From assembly GCF_020179755.1 (NCBI RefSeq), contig NZ_JAIUCY010000001.1:682001-746000 (forward strand): DNA of 64,000 bases. The letters are read 5' to 3'. A program made the position numbers and the translations under genes. This document shows, piece by piece, positions 16,226 through 25,296 of this stretch (its first letter is position 1; the number at the start of each line of letters is the position of its first letter). The DNA is from Herbaspirillum sp. alder98. GTDB taxonomy: Bacteria > Pseudomonadota > Gammaproteobacteria > Burkholderiales > Burkholderiaceae_D. The notes below the pieces were generated by a model. It did no database searches, was not told the DNA's origin, and saw only the letters and a program-made list of their open reading frames with translations.

Positions 16226-17559
16226 CGCGTTTTCGCAGATCGGCCACAAACCGGTTGAACCTGTGGCTCAACGGCACGCCGGTGGCCCGTTGGGATATCC
16301 GCAACGGCGAACATTCATTGACCTACTTCGACGACTGGCTGGCCGACGAGCAATGCCGGCCCATCTCGCTTTCCCTGCCGATCACGGCGGGCAATGCCCC
16401 CTATCGTGGCGATGTCGTCAGAAATTACTTCGACAACCTGCTGCCGGACAGTGATGCCATCCGGCGACGCATGGCAGACCATTTCGGCACCGGCGGTGTC
16501 GCAGCCCATGAATTGCTGGCCGCTGTCGGTCGTGATTGCGTAGGCGCGCTCCAGTTACTGCCGCAGGACGGACAACCCACCCATCTGTTCTCGATCCGCA
16601 GCGAGGCGCTTGGTCAAGCCGATATCGCAGCGCTGCTGCGCCGCGCCGTATCAGACCGGCCCCTTGGGCAGCGTGAAGAGCTCGCCGATCTGCGTCTGTC
16701 GATTGCCGGCGCACAGGAGAAAACGGCGCTCCTGCAGCAGGACGGCAAATGGCGGCTTCCGCTCGCCAGCACGCCGACCACTCACATCCTCAAACTGCCA
16801 TTGGGGCTGGTAGGTGCGATGCAGGCAGACATGCGCACCTCGGTCGAAAACGAATGGCTATGCTCGAAGATGATCGCCGCCTTCGGCCTGCCCGTTGCTC
16901 ATTGCGACATGGCGCAGTTCGAAGAACAGAAAGTATTGGTGGTGTCACGCTTCGACCGCCGGCTGGCCGATGACGGCAGCTGGATCATTCGTCTGCCCCA
17001 GGAAGATTTCTGCCAGGCCACAGGCACGTCGGCGACGCGGAAATACCAGGCAGACGGCGGCCCCGGCATAAGCGATGTCATGCAGATACTTGCGGGTTCG
17101 ACGCGGGCCATCGAAGACCGAACGCATTTCTTCAAGGCTCAAGTGGTGTTCTGGTTACTGGCGGCCACCGATGGTCACGCAAAGAACTTCAGCATCGTCC
17201 ATCTGCCGCAACGCCAGTTCAGGGCCACCCCACTCTACGACGTTCTGTCCGCCCACCCGGTCATTGGCAACAAGGCAAACATGATCGCTGCGCAACGGGC
17301 AAGGCTGGCAATGGCAGTACGGGGCAAGTCCAATCATTACGTGCTCAGGGATATCCGCAGAAACCACTGGCTCGCGCACGCAGCCCAGACCGGGCTGGGA
17401 GAAGCGCTGGCGCAACAGATCATCGACGAGTCCATCGCCCAGGTGCCCGCCGTCATCGAGACGGCGGGCGCGCAACTGCCACCGGGATTTCCCGCAGACC
17501 TGTTCGAGGCGATCGCCCGCGGCTTGCGCGACCAGGCGGCGCTGTTATCAAGGACCTGA
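16219..17559 (+). CDS. hipA: HipA-family serine/threonine kinase toxin
   Basis: The product is 446 residues, close to E. coli HipA (440). Conserved elements are SIAGAQEKTAL with the loop Ser (S161, equivalent to S150), the ATP-binding Lys in HILKLP (K192), the catalytic Asp in TDGHAKNFS (D318) and the metal-binding Asp in PLYDVLSA (D341). All look intact, so it should be active. E. coli HipA phosphorylates glutamyl-tRNA synthetase and causes growth arrest; the target here is not shown. Its start lies inside the hipB end (7-base overlap). A hairpin terminator follows at 17566. Confidence 0.92.
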   Translation: MVTRFRRSATNRLNLWLNGTPVARWDIRNGEHSLTYFDDWLADEQCRPISLSLPITAGNAPYRGDVVRNYFDNLLPDSDAIRRRMADHFGTGGVAAHELLAAVGRDCVGALQLLPQDGQPTHLFSIRSEALGQADIAALLRRAVSDRPLGQREELADLRLSIAGAQEKTALLQQDGKWRLPLASTPTTHILKLPLGLVGAMQADMRTSVENEWLCSKMIAAFGLPVAHCDMAQFEEQKVLVVSRFDRRLADDGSWIIRLPQEDFCQATGTSATRKYQADGGPGISDVMQILAGSTRAIEDRTHFFKAQVVFWLLAATDGHAKNFSIVHLPQRQFRATPLYDVLSAHPVIGNKANMIAAQRARLAMAVRGKSNHYVLRDIRRNHWLAHAAQTGLGEALAQQIIDESIAQVPAVIETAGAQLPPGFPADLFEAIARGLRDQAALLSRT

Positions 17560-17565
17560 TGCAAA

Positions 17566-17591
17566 AATGCCGACGCAAGGACGTCGGCATT
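17566..17591. terminator. Bidirectional terminator between hipA and the SDR gene
   Basis: A 10-bp perfect stem (AATGCCGACG / CGTCGGCATT) with a 6-base loop is flanked by AAAA on the left and TCTT on the right, between convergent genes. Confidence 0.75.
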
Positions 17592-17619
17592 CTTGACTCC
17601 TGTCAGACGACCGTCTCAC

Positions 17620-18381
17620 TCAAGGCATGTACTGCCCGCCATTGACTTCGATGATCTGCCCCGTCACATAGCCCGACAACTGTTCCGAGGCCAGGTAGAG
17701 GAATGCGCCGCTGCATTCGTCCGGGTCGCCGATGCGGCCCATGGGAATGGTCTTGCGGAAGGCTTCCAGCTGTTCCGGCGTGGTGAAGCGTTCCTGGAAC
17801 GGCGTCATGATCACGCCCGGCGCGACCGCATTGACGCGGATCTTGTCGGCCAGCAGTTCCTTGGCCATGCCGCGTGTGATGGTGCTCACGAAGCCCTTCG
17901 AGGCCGCATAGATCAGTGCGCCGGGGCCGCCGCCATGACGCGCCGCCACCGAGGTGACGTTGATGATGTTGCCGCCGCCCTGGCTGCGCATGACCGGGAT
18001 CACTGCGCGTGTGAAGGCCACCACCGAACGGGCGTTGATCTGCACGATCTCGTCGAACAATTCGTCGCTGACTTTTTCCAGCGCCTCGCGCTTGACCAGG
18101 CTGCCGGCATTGTTGATCAGGATGTCGATACGCCCCAACTGCTCCACTGCCGTGGACACCGCGCGATTGATCGCAGCGCTGTCGCGCACGTCGGCGCCGA
18201 TGGTGATCGCTCGGCTGCCGGTTTCGCGGACATCGGCGGCCACCAGTTCGGCTTCCTTGGCCGAACTGTTGTAGTGGACCACGACATGCGCCCCACGGGC
18301 GCCGAAGGCACGCGCCGCGGCGGCCCCGATGCCGGTGCTTGCGCCACTGATGAAGACAACTTTTCCTGCCAGATCAAGCAT
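17620..18381 (-). CDS. Short-chain dehydrogenase/reductase (FabG-like)
   Basis: The product is 253 residues, a classical SDR: cofactor motif SGASTGIG (12-19), NNAG (90-93), and catalytic S144, Y158, K162 (YAASK). An Arg/Ser-containing loop after the second strand (VVVHYNSSAKEAE) suits NADP(H), but this is not decisive. Its place directly after a FadR-type regulator (18439-19158, same strand, 57-base gap) suggests it oxidises or reduces a hydroxy acid, sugar or sugar acid sensed by that regulator. AAGGAG precedes ATG 18381. Substrate unknown. Confidence 0.88.
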   Translation of the reverse strand: MLDLAGKVVFISGASTGIGAAAARAFGARGAHVVVHYNSSAKEAELVAADVRETGSRAITIGADVRDSAAINRAVSTAVEQLGRIDILINNAGSLVKREALEKVSDELFDEIVQINARSVVAFTRAVIPVMRSQGGGNIINVTSVAARHGGGPGALIYAASKGFVSTITRGMAKELLADKIRVNAVAPGVIMTPFQERFTTPEQLEAFRKTIPMGRIGDPDECSGAFLYLASEQLSGYVTGQIIEVNGGQYMP

Positions 18382-18438
18382 GGTGTTCTCCTTTGTGTAT
18401 GCGTCGTTCGTTATGTGTCGTTCGATGGCGTGCCGGCG

Positions 18439-19158
18439 TCAGTCGTGGACCGACTCGTCCTTGTTCGGTGCGGCCCCGCGATAGGCCGCGCGCACATGCT
18501 GCAAGTGGCTGCGCATGGCGTCGGAGGCCCGCTGCGGATCGCGCGCCTGCAGCGCATCGAGGATCTCGCGATGGTCCTGCAGGCTGCGTTCGAGCGTGGC
18601 CGGGATGCGCGAGGTGATGGTGCGGCTCTTCTTGCCCAGCATGTAGAGGCTGCCGGCAATGCTCTGCAGGAAAGGGTTGTCGCAAGCCTCGATGATGGCC
18701 TCGTGAAACTCGACATCGGCAGCGGCAAAGGCCACCGGGTCGGACAGCAGCCGCGCCTCGTCCTCGACGTTGCGCACCAGGCGCTGCAATTCGCTGTCAT
18801 CCATATGGGTCGCCGCCAGGGCGGCCACGCCGGTCTCGATGATCAGGCGCGCATCGAACAAGGCCTCCAGCGTGCCGGGGTTGAGGTCGATGATCATTTC
18901 CAGCGGTTCGAGCAATTCGCGGGTTTCGAGCGAACTGACGAAGGTGCCCTCGCCCTGGCGAATGCGCAACAGCCCCAGCAAGGCCAGCCCGCGAATCGCT
19001 TCGCGCACCGCCGGCCGGCCGACGCCCAGCATGGCCGCCAGTTCGCGCTCGGGCGGCAATTGCTGGTCGGGCTTGAGCAAGCCGCTACGGATCATGGTCA
19101 GCAAGCGTTGCGCAACCTGCTCGGAAATCGATTTCTGGACAATGGGATCAAATGACAT
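18439..19158 (-). CDS. GntR-family regulator, FadR/FCD subfamily
   Basis: The product is 239 residues. The N-terminal winged helix (ISEQVAQRLLTMIRSGLLKPDQQLPPERELAAMLGVGRPAVREAIRGL) precedes an all-helical FCD ligand domain (~90-235), with the metal-ligand pattern of Asp and His residues (VEFHEAIIEA; LQDHREILDAL). It is first of a two-gene unit with the SDR. A PdhR/FadR-type site TGGT-AAG-ACCA at 19238-19248, ~80 bases upstream, suggests autoregulation relieved by an organic acid. Confidence 0.9.
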   Translation of the reverse strand: MSFDPIVQKSISEQVAQRLLTMIRSGLLKPDQQLPPERELAAMLGVGRPAVREAIRGLALLGLLRIRQGEGTFVSSLETRELLEPLEMIIDLNPGTLEALFDARLIIETGVAALAATHMDDSELQRLVRNVEDEARLLSDPVAFAAADVEFHEAIIEACDNPFLQSIAGSLYMLGKKSRTITSRIPATLERSLQDHREILDALQARDPQRASDAMRSHLQHVRAAYRGAAPNKDESVHD

Positions 19159-19237
19159 GGCGTCGTCTTGAGTGCCTGTGGAGAGACTGGATCGGAGCCC
19201 TCCCCTGTCGACACGCTATGCTGCAGGGCGTCGGCAA

Positions 19238-19248
19238 TGGTAAGACCA
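19238..19248. promoter_or_regulatory. FCD/GntR operator TGGT-AAG-ACCA
   Basis: This perfect 4-3-4 palindrome within AATGGTAAGACCAAT is nearly the E. coli PdhR site as I recall it and matches the TNGTNNNACNA consensus of FadR-type regulators. It lies ~80 bases upstream of the regulator at 19158. A separate 13-bp inverted repeat (TATGCTGCAGGGC 19217-19229 / GCCCTGCAGCATA 19303-19315) brackets it. Confidence 0.6.
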
Positions 19249-19329
19249 ATGGCTGTGGAGGATAGGTATCCCCCGTCCAAGTGTCAAGCCACGAGAAACT
19301 GTGCCCTGCAGCATATCTGCGCGCCAGAA

Positions 19330-19358
19330 AAAACGGGGCCGTTGCGCCCCGTTTTATT
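19330..19358 (-). terminator. Rho-independent terminator of the porin gene
   Basis: On the minus strand AAAACGGGGC-loop-GCCCCGTTTT (10-bp stem) is followed by further T residues, 20 bases after the porin stop. Confidence 0.85.
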
Positions 19359-19377
19359 GACCCGATGTTGCGCTGCC

Positions 19378-20445
19378 TCAAAAGCGATAGCGCAAACCCA
19401 CCGCCAGCACCGACACATCGTCGCCGGCCTGGGTCACCGTGGTGCCGGACAGTGACGAAACGCCATTGCTACGGTTGAACACGCGGCCGATGCGGGTGTA
19501 GAGCGTGCTGGCGCGAGACAGGTTGTAGCCATAGCCGAAACCCACCGTAAACGAATTCTTGTCATGGGCCCCGGCCACATTGCGATACAGCAAGGCCAAC
19601 TGATAATAGTCGCGCGTGTTCGGCGCCAGGGTCATGCCCAGCATATGACTCTGGGCGACGTATGAACCGACGGCGCGGGGCGCCACGTTGTTGAGCTCGT
19701 AGCTGAGGATCGCATCGCCCAGCTTGACTTGCACCCCAACCCCCGACCAGATGTTCTTGACCGAGGCCAGGGTCGCGGTGGGATCGGTATTGACCACGTT
19801 GTACTGGGCTCCGAGATAGAGCAGGTTGCCGCGGCTGTAGTGCGCCTCGACGCCATAGTCGGCGGCGCGCGGATAGCCTGCCGCCGTGCTCTCGCGCGGC
19901 GCATACAGGAACTGGGCCATTACGCCGGCCAGATCGGGCGTGGTGTACGAGACGGCATTGCTGATGCGCGAATCGCCCAGCGTGGCGCCGCGTCCGAGGT
20001 CGGCATTGGACGAGATCACGGTGCCATAGGGCGAAAAACCGGAGACCCCCAGGAACGGGTCCAGCGCCAGTGAAATCATGGCCGGGTACTGCCGTCCCAG
20101 CTTGACGGTGCCGACACTGTCCGAGCCGATCCAGATATTGGATTCGCGATTGAACAGGCTCTGCTCGCCCTGCAGCGTGGTGCCGCCGGCGACGCCCGTA
20201 TCGGCCTGCAGCCCGCTTTCGAGCATGAACCCGGCAAACCAGCCGCCGCCCAGGTTTTCATGGCCCTTGAAGCCGATGCGCGAGGTCGAGCCGGCGCCGC
20301 TGATGGCTTTCATGGTGGTGCTGCCGCCATTGACATAGGCCACGCCCATATCCACCACGCCGTACAGCGTGACATTGTCGGCACTGGCGGCATGGGCCAG
20401 GGTGGAACAGGCTGCCAGCCAGGTCAGCGTTGCAAGTTTTTTCAT
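19378..20445 (-). CDS. Outer membrane porin (Gram-negative Porin_4, OmpC-like)
   Basis: The product is 355 residues. A signal peptide (MKKLATLTWLAACSTLAHA) is followed by the typical betaproteobacterial porin start DNVTLYGVVDMGVAYVNGG. Repeated amphipathic beta strands follow, with the eyelet-type region SNIWIGSDSVGTVKLGRQY and a C-terminal strand ending in GLRYRF, the terminal aromatic needed for barrel assembly. It is likely a trimeric 16-strand diffusion channel. It is downstream of an MHS transporter and an M20 amidohydrolase on the same strand, so it may admit their substrate. The 3' terminator at 19330 is strong. Confidence 0.93.
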   Translation of the reverse strand: MKKLATLTWLAACSTLAHAASADNVTLYGVVDMGVAYVNGGSTTMKAISGAGSTSRIGFKGHENLGGGWFAGFMLESGLQADTGVAGGTTLQGEQSLFNRESNIWIGSDSVGTVKLGRQYPAMISLALDPFLGVSGFSPYGTVISSNADLGRGATLGDSRISNAVSYTTPDLAGVMAQFLYAPRESTAAGYPRAADYGVEAHYSRGNLLYLGAQYNVVNTDPTATLASVKNIWSGVGVQVKLGDAILSYELNNVAPRAVGSYVAQSHMLGMTLAPNTRDYYQLALLYRNVAGAHDKNSFTVGFGYGYNLSRASTLYTRIGRVFNRSNGVSSLSGTTVTQAGDDVSVLAVGLRYRF

Positions 20446-20570
20446 TTTAGGGTTCCCCGTGTTGATGATCGAAGGCGCAGCAGTCCCCGGCACGCGCCTT
20501 AGCGCGTACACGTGAAATGCTGCTGGGTTGGTGTGAAAAGCAAGCCGCAGGTGGGCGGCGGAAGGTGGCG

Positions 20571-21893
20571 TCAGTCCAGCTTGCGGCCGGCGGTCTCGGG
20601 CGTCATGGCGATGGCCACCAGCGAAATCAGGCCGGTGCCGATGACGTACCAGGCCGGCCCCAGGTTGGAGCCGGTCGCCTTGACCAGCCAGGTGGCGATG
20701 AATTGCGAGAAGCCACCGAAGATCGATACCCCCAGTCCGTAGCACAGCGCCAGGCCGGTGGCGCGCACCCGGCGCGGGAACAGCTCGGACATCATCACGA
20801 TGCTCGACACCGACGTAAATACCAGCGGTATGACCATCATCACCACCGCCACGAACAGGCCGGTGCCGCTGCGCAGGCTATCCATCAGCATGAACGCCGG
20901 GAACACCAGCACAATCAGCAACAGGCGCGACCAGGTGGCGACCGGCTTGCGGCCCAGGCGATCGGCCAGGATGCCGGCCGGCGCGCACAGCAGCAACTGC
21001 ATGAGTCCCGCAATCCACGACGCCCACAGGGCCAGCGAAAACGGCATGTGCAGGATCGCCTTGGCGTAGGTCGTGATGTAGTGCATGACGATGTAGTTGG
21101 CCGAGGTGCCGCCGATGACGATGGCCGTGCCCAGCAACAGCGGCTTGCGATACAGGCGCAGGATTTCCGACAGCGCGCCGGGCGCATGCTTGCGCTTGCC
21201 CGACGCCGGCGCCTGCACGACTTCACCGGTCTCGTCCAGGAAGCGGCGGATGTAGTTACCGATCGGCACCAGCAACAGCCCCAGCACGAACGGCAGGCGC
21301 CAGCCCCAGCTTTCCAGTTGCTCGGTGCTCAGGCTGTAGGTCAGCAGCAGCCCCACGCCGGCCCCCGCCAGGGTGCTCAGGGACTGGCTGAACAACTGCC
21401 AGCTGCTGTAGAAACCACGCGTCTTGTCATCGGCATATTCCAGCAGCATCGAGGTCGATGCGCCGACCTCGCCGCCGACGGCAAAGCCCTGGATCATGCG
21501 CCCGACGATCATCAGCAAGGGCGCCGCCAGGCCGATCTGGGCATAGGTCGGGGTCACGATGAAGATCGCCGAACCCAGCGCCATGAGCCACAGGCTGAGC
21601 GTCATGGCCGGCTTGCGCCCGCGACGATCGGCCAGTTGCCCCATCACGATGCCGCCCAGCGGGCGTACCAGGAAACCTACGCCAAAGGTCGCCAGCGACA
21701 TCATCAGCGACGCCCATTCGGAGGTGCTGGGAAAGAACTGGCGCCCGATGATCGCGGCGAAGTACGTATAGATCGAGAAATCGAAGAATTCCAGGCCGTT
21801 GCCGACCGTGATGGCGGCGATCTTCTTGGCCTTGGAGGGCGCGCTCACCGCGCCTGCGCTGCCCGCTGCCGGGGACGAACTTTTGCTGTTCAT
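20571..21893 (-). CDS. MFS transporter, metabolite:H+ symporter (MHS) family
   Basis: The product is 440 residues with 12 predicted helices. The MHS-type signature VGNGLEFFDFSIYTYFAAIIG, the loop 2-3 motif GQLADRRGRKPAMT and the mid-protein GRMIQGFAVGGEVGASTSMLLEYA are those of ProP/KgtP/ShiA-like carriers of organic acids or betaines. It sits between the porin (downstream) and an M20 amidohydrolase (34 bases upstream), all on one strand. Together they suggest uptake and hydrolysis of an N-acylated compound. Actual substrate unknown. Confidence 0.9.
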   Translation of the reverse strand: MNSKSSSPAAGSAGAVSAPSKAKKIAAITVGNGLEFFDFSIYTYFAAIIGRQFFPSTSEWASLMMSLATFGVGFLVRPLGGIVMGQLADRRGRKPAMTLSLWLMALGSAIFIVTPTYAQIGLAAPLLMIVGRMIQGFAVGGEVGASTSMLLEYADDKTRGFYSSWQLFSQSLSTLAGAGVGLLLTYSLSTEQLESWGWRLPFVLGLLLVPIGNYIRRFLDETGEVVQAPASGKRKHAPGALSEILRLYRKPLLLGTAIVIGGTSANYIVMHYITTYAKAILHMPFSLALWASWIAGLMQLLLCAPAGILADRLGRKPVATWSRLLLIVLVFPAFMLMDSLRSGTGLFVAVVMMVIPLVFTSVSSIVMMSELFPRRVRATGLALCYGLGVSIFGGFSQFIATWLVKATGSNLGPAWYVIGTGLISLVAIAMTPETAGRKLD

Positions 21894-21927
21894 GGATGTG
21901 ATCTGTAATGGATTCGGTTGATCTTGC

Positions 21928-23142
21928 TCAGGGCTGCTCGCCGGGTTCCAGCGAGGCCGACGACAGGAAGCGCTCGGTCAGCTTGATCCAGTAGCTGGCG
22001 GCGACCGGCAGGATGCTGTCGTTGAAGTCGTAGCGCGGGTTGTGCACCATGCAACCGCCCTGCTCACCTTCGCCATTGCCGATGATCAGGTAGCAGCCGG
22101 GACAATGCTCGAGCATGAACGAGAAGTCTTCGCTGCCGGTCAGTTGCTGCACGTTGTCGATGAACCCCTCCGGCCCCAGCCAGTCGCGCACCACGCCTTC
22201 GGCGAAGCGGGTCATGGCGGGATCGTTCTGCAGCGCCGGATAGCGCCATTGATAGTCGACCTCGGCGCGCGCGCCGAATGCCTGCGCCTGCGCATGCGCC
22301 AGCGCCGTGATGCGCTCGCGCAGCGCGGCCCGCACCTCGGGCGAATAGGCCCGCACCGACAGCCGCAACTCGGCCGTCTCGGCGATCACGTTGGGCGCAT
22401 TGCCGGCTTGCAGGCAACCCACCGTCACCACCGCCATCTGGCGTGGATCGACGTTGCGCGCCACCACGCTTTGCAGGGCGACCACCAGATAGGACGCCAC
22501 CAGCGCCGCGTCGACCGTGATATGCGGCATCGAGCCGTGTCCGCCATGGCCGGCGATCTTGATGATGACGGTATCGGACGACGCCATGAACGCGCCCGGC
22601 AAGGTGCCGATCTTGCCGGTCGGATAACCGGGCATGTTGTGATAGGCGAAGATGGCATCGCACGGAAACAGCTGGAACAGCCCGTCCTCGACCATCTTGC
22701 GGGCGCCGCCCAGGCCTTCTTCGGCCGGCTGGAAGATCAGGTGCAGGGTGCCATCGAAGGGCAGGTCCTTCAAGGTGCGGGCCGCCGCCAGCAGGGTGGC
22801 GGTATGACCGTCGTGACCGCACGCATGCATGGTGCCGCCATGCTTGCTGGCATAGGGCAAGCCGGTCTGCTCGGTGATCGGCAAGGCATCCATGTCGGCG
22901 CGCAAGCCCAGCCTGCGCGTACCACTGCCTTTCTTCAGCGTGCCCACCACGCCGGTTCCGCCCAGGCCGCGGTGCACGCTATAGCCCCAGGCCGCCAGTT
23001 TTTCAGCGACCAGGTCGCTGGTGGCGTGTTCCTGGTAGGCCAGTTCGGGATGAGCGTGGATGTGATGGCGCAGCGCGATGCTGTCGCCGAGATGTTCGAC
23101 GATGCCTGGCACCAGAAACTGATTGTTCAACTGTGTTGTCAT
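21928..23142 (-). CDS. M20D amidohydrolase (hippurate hydrolase-like)
   Basis: The product is 404 residues. The metallopeptidase core is intact: R81-x-D83-x-D85 (RADMDALPI), metal ligands C108 and H110 (HACGHDGHTATLL), E141/E142 (PAEEGLGGARKM), H168 (AYHNMPG) and a C-terminal His in the TGSEDFSFM region. M20D enzymes hydrolyse N-acyl amino acids, hippurate, IAA-amino acid conjugates or N-acetyl-diaminopimelate; the start has no signal peptide, so it is cytoplasmic. It is the first gene of the leftward unit with MHS carrier and porin, divergent from a LysR regulator at 23457. Confidence 0.9.
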   Translation of the reverse strand: MTTQLNNQFLVPGIVEHLGDSIALRHHIHAHPELAYQEHATSDLVAEKLAAWGYSVHRGLGGTGVVGTLKKGSGTRRLGLRADMDALPITEQTGLPYASKHGGTMHACGHDGHTATLLAAARTLKDLPFDGTLHLIFQPAEEGLGGARKMVEDGLFQLFPCDAIFAYHNMPGYPTGKIGTLPGAFMASSDTVIIKIAGHGGHGSMPHITVDAALVASYLVVALQSVVARNVDPRQMAVVTVGCLQAGNAPNVIAETAELRLSVRAYSPEVRAALRERITALAHAQAQAFGARAEVDYQWRYPALQNDPAMTRFAEGVVRDWLGPEGFIDNVQQLTGSEDFSFMLEHCPGCYLIIGNGEGEQGGCMVHNPRYDFNDSILPVAASYWIKLTERFLSSASLEPGEQP

Positions 23143-23185
23143 TGCACTCTCTTCATTACGTTGATCGCGACGCACCGCGCCGGCA

Positions 23186-23206
23186 ATGCTGCAACGGTTG
23201 CAGCAT
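23186..23206. promoter_or_regulatory. 10-1-10 palindrome upstream of the amidohydrolase gene
   Basis: A perfect inverted repeat (ATGCTGCAAC, central G, GTTGCAGCAT) lies 44-64 bases upstream of the M20 start at 23142, in the 314-base gap to the LysR gene. It is a likely binding site for a dimeric regulator. The rest of the gap shows no gene. Confidence 0.5.
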
Positions 23207-23345
23207 CCGTACCATTGGCGCTGGCACAAGGACGCCAGGAGACGGCGGCAAGCATCCACAAGACGCTCAAACGGACCGCACGATCGACGGCAAAGCCGCT
23301 CCAGCCCTGGCGCAGCAAGTCTACCGACCGAACGGTCGAACGTCG

Positions 23346-23364
23346 TGTCAACGGTTGGTTGACA
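23346..23364. promoter_or_regulatory. 7-5-7 palindrome near the LysR gene
   Basis: TGTCAAC-GGTTG-GTTGACA has the size and T-N11-A character of a LysR-type recognition site. Its right arm includes TTGACA, which could double as a -35 element for rightward transcription. It is 93 bases before the chosen LysR start. Confidence 0.45.
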
Positions 23365-23456
23365 TGAAAAGCCGCGGTTGAATGCAAAAAAGGATGCACG
23401 CCACCGATGCACCGTTTATGCTCGCCGCTGATACATTTCGCCCCTTGCCGCCTACC

Positions 23457-24446
23457 ATGTCGCGTCCTCCCGAATTGAAGCTGCAGCAACTTCAATACCT
23501 GATCGCCATCGCCGATCATGGCGGCCTGCGTCCGGCCGCCCAGATGCTGGGCGTCAGCGCTGCCGCCGTCAGCAAAGGCTTGCAGGAACTCGAAAACACG
23601 GCCGGCACGCGCCTGCTGGAGCGCCAGGCGCAAGGCTTGCAGTTGACCGCCGCCGGTCGCAATCTGCTGGCGCGGGCACGCCTGATCCAGGGCGAGGTCG
23701 ACCAGGCCGTGCTCGAACTGGGCGCGGCCCGGGCTGCCACCCGCATCCGCTTTACCGTCGGCATCACGCCATGGGTGTCGCTCACGCTGCTGGCGCCGAC
23801 CATGCTGCGCTTTACCGCCATGCGGCCCGACGTCAACCTGCGCCTGCTCGATGTCTTCGGTTCGGACTATGCCGGCCTGCGCGACGGCAGCATGGACATG
23901 GCGATCGGACTGGCGCCGCCGGAACAGGCCGGCAATGAACTCAGCGCGCGCCCGCTGTTTTCCTACGAGCACACCATCGCCTGCCGTCGCGGCCACCCGC
24001 GCCAGCAGGCGCGTCACCTGGAAGAACTTGCGGGTCAATCGTGGCTGCTCAGCCATGAGATCACGCAGTACAAGCCGCCGCTGCGCGACTTCTTCATGAC
24101 CCATTACGCCGCCGAACCGGCGGCCGACACGCCACTGCGGGGCCAGGTGCATATCTATCGCTCGATGCACATGATGGAAATGATCTGCAACAGCGACCTG
24201 CTGACGGTGGTCCCCTGGCCGGTGATCGAAGCCAGCCGCGAGCGCTACCCGGTGGAGGCCTTGACCCTCAAGGAACGGCTGCCGGCCAGCACCACCTGCT
24301 ATGTGACGCGCAAGAACACCGCAGCCAACGGCTGCATCGGCGACTTCATCGAGGCCATGATGCAGGCCCTGTCCGAAGAATCGGTACGCAGCAGATACGT
24401 CCACCCGCGCGTGTTGCGCTCGCTCGACATCATCCGCAGCAAGTAG
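23457..24446 (+). CDS. LysR-family transcriptional regulator
   Basis: The product is 329 residues from ATG 23457. The N-terminal helix-turn-helix (LQQLQYLIAIADHGGLRPAAQMLGVSAAAVSKGLQELE) starts at the usual place; in-frame ATGs at 23382, 23394 and 23418 would add 13-25 residues and none has a clear ribosome site. The effector domain (~90-300) is a type 2 periplasmic-binding fold. It is divergent from the M20-MHS-porin unit, the classical LysR arrangement, with two palindromes in the shared gap. It is expected to activate that unit in response to its substrate or product. Confidence 0.88.
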   Translation: MSRPPELKLQQLQYLIAIADHGGLRPAAQMLGVSAAAVSKGLQELENTAGTRLLERQAQGLQLTAAGRNLLARARLIQGEVDQAVLELGAARAATRIRFTVGITPWVSLTLLAPTMLRFTAMRPDVNLRLLDVFGSDYAGLRDGSMDMAIGLAPPEQAGNELSARPLFSYEHTIACRRGHPRQQARHLEELAGQSWLLSHEITQYKPPLRDFFMTHYAAEPAADTPLRGQVHIYRSMHMMEMICNSDLLTVVPWPVIEASRERYPVEALTLKERLPASTTCYVTRKNTAANGCIGDFIEAMMQALSEESVRSRYVHPRVLRSLDIIRSK

Positions 24447-24522
24447 CGCACTTGAGCGGCGCGACCAGGCCCACATGCGATAACATCCCCTGGTCGCCCT
24501 TCGCGCCTTAGCCATCGACCCC

Positions 24523-25296
24523 ATGAAGCCCAGCGCCCTGCCCGCCGAGATCGACGCCCGCCCTGCCGGCAGACTGACCGATACCGTCTATAACAGCCTG
24601 CGCGAAGACATCTTCGCTTTCCGGCTGCTGCCGGGCGACCGCTTCGCCGAGAACGATGTCGCCGAACGGTTGCAGGTTTCGCGCACGCCGGTGCGGGAGG
24701 CGCTGATGCGGCTGCAAAGCGAAGGCTTGGTGCGAGGCCACTTCCGCAACGGCTGGGAAGTGGTGCCGATCGACCTGGCGCGCTTCGCGTCGCTGTACGA
24801 ATTGCGCGAGATGATCGAATTGCATGCCGTCGCCAAGCTATGTTCGCCGCGCATGCCCGAGGCCACACGCCTGACGCTGGTCAAGGAGCTGGGTCGCTTC
24901 TGGCAGGTCGGAAAGGCCAGACGGCTGCGCGACGGGCTGCAAGTGGCCGCCCGCGACGAGCAGTTTCACTGCGCGCTGGTGCACGCGGCGGGCAACCCCG
25001 AGACCGACGTCGTCTATCGCCAGGTGACTGAACAACTGCGCATCATGCGCCGACTCGACTTTGCCTATGGCGATTGCATCGGCGACACCTACGACGAACA
25101 TGTAGCCATTCTCGATGCCGTGCGGCAATCCGACGCCACATTGGCAGCACAACTGATCGCCCGCCATATCGAGGACAGCCACACCGTGGTCGAGCGCATC
25201 ACCATCGAACGGCTGGAACAGGTACGTGCCGCCGCCACCGCCGCCGTGGTGCAAGCCGCCGGATCGGCACAAGCACGGCGCAAGCGCTTCGGCTGA
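24523..25296 (+). CDS. GntR-family regulator, FCD subfamily
   Basis: The product is 257 residues. The winged helix (TDTVYNSLREDIFAFRLLPGDRFAENDVAERLQVSRTPVREALMRLQSEGLV) is followed by an FCD domain (~95-225) with conserved acidic and His positions (ARDEQFHCALVHAAGN; YDEHVAILDAV; ARHIEDSH). It is immediately upstream of an OxlT-like carrier, with an 8-4-8 palindrome at 25407-25426 between them, so it probably controls that gene. The effector is probably a carboxylic acid, by analogy with the family. Confidence 0.9.
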   Translation: MKPSALPAEIDARPAGRLTDTVYNSLREDIFAFRLLPGDRFAENDVAERLQVSRTPVREALMRLQSEGLVRGHFRNGWEVVPIDLARFASLYELREMIELHAVAKLCSPRMPEATRLTLVKELGRFWQVGKARRLRDGLQVAARDEQFHCALVHAAGNPETDVVYRQVTEQLRIMRRLDFAYGDCIGDTYDEHVAILDAVRQSDATLAAQLIARHIEDSHTVVERITIERLEQVRAAATAAVVQAAGSAQARRKRFG

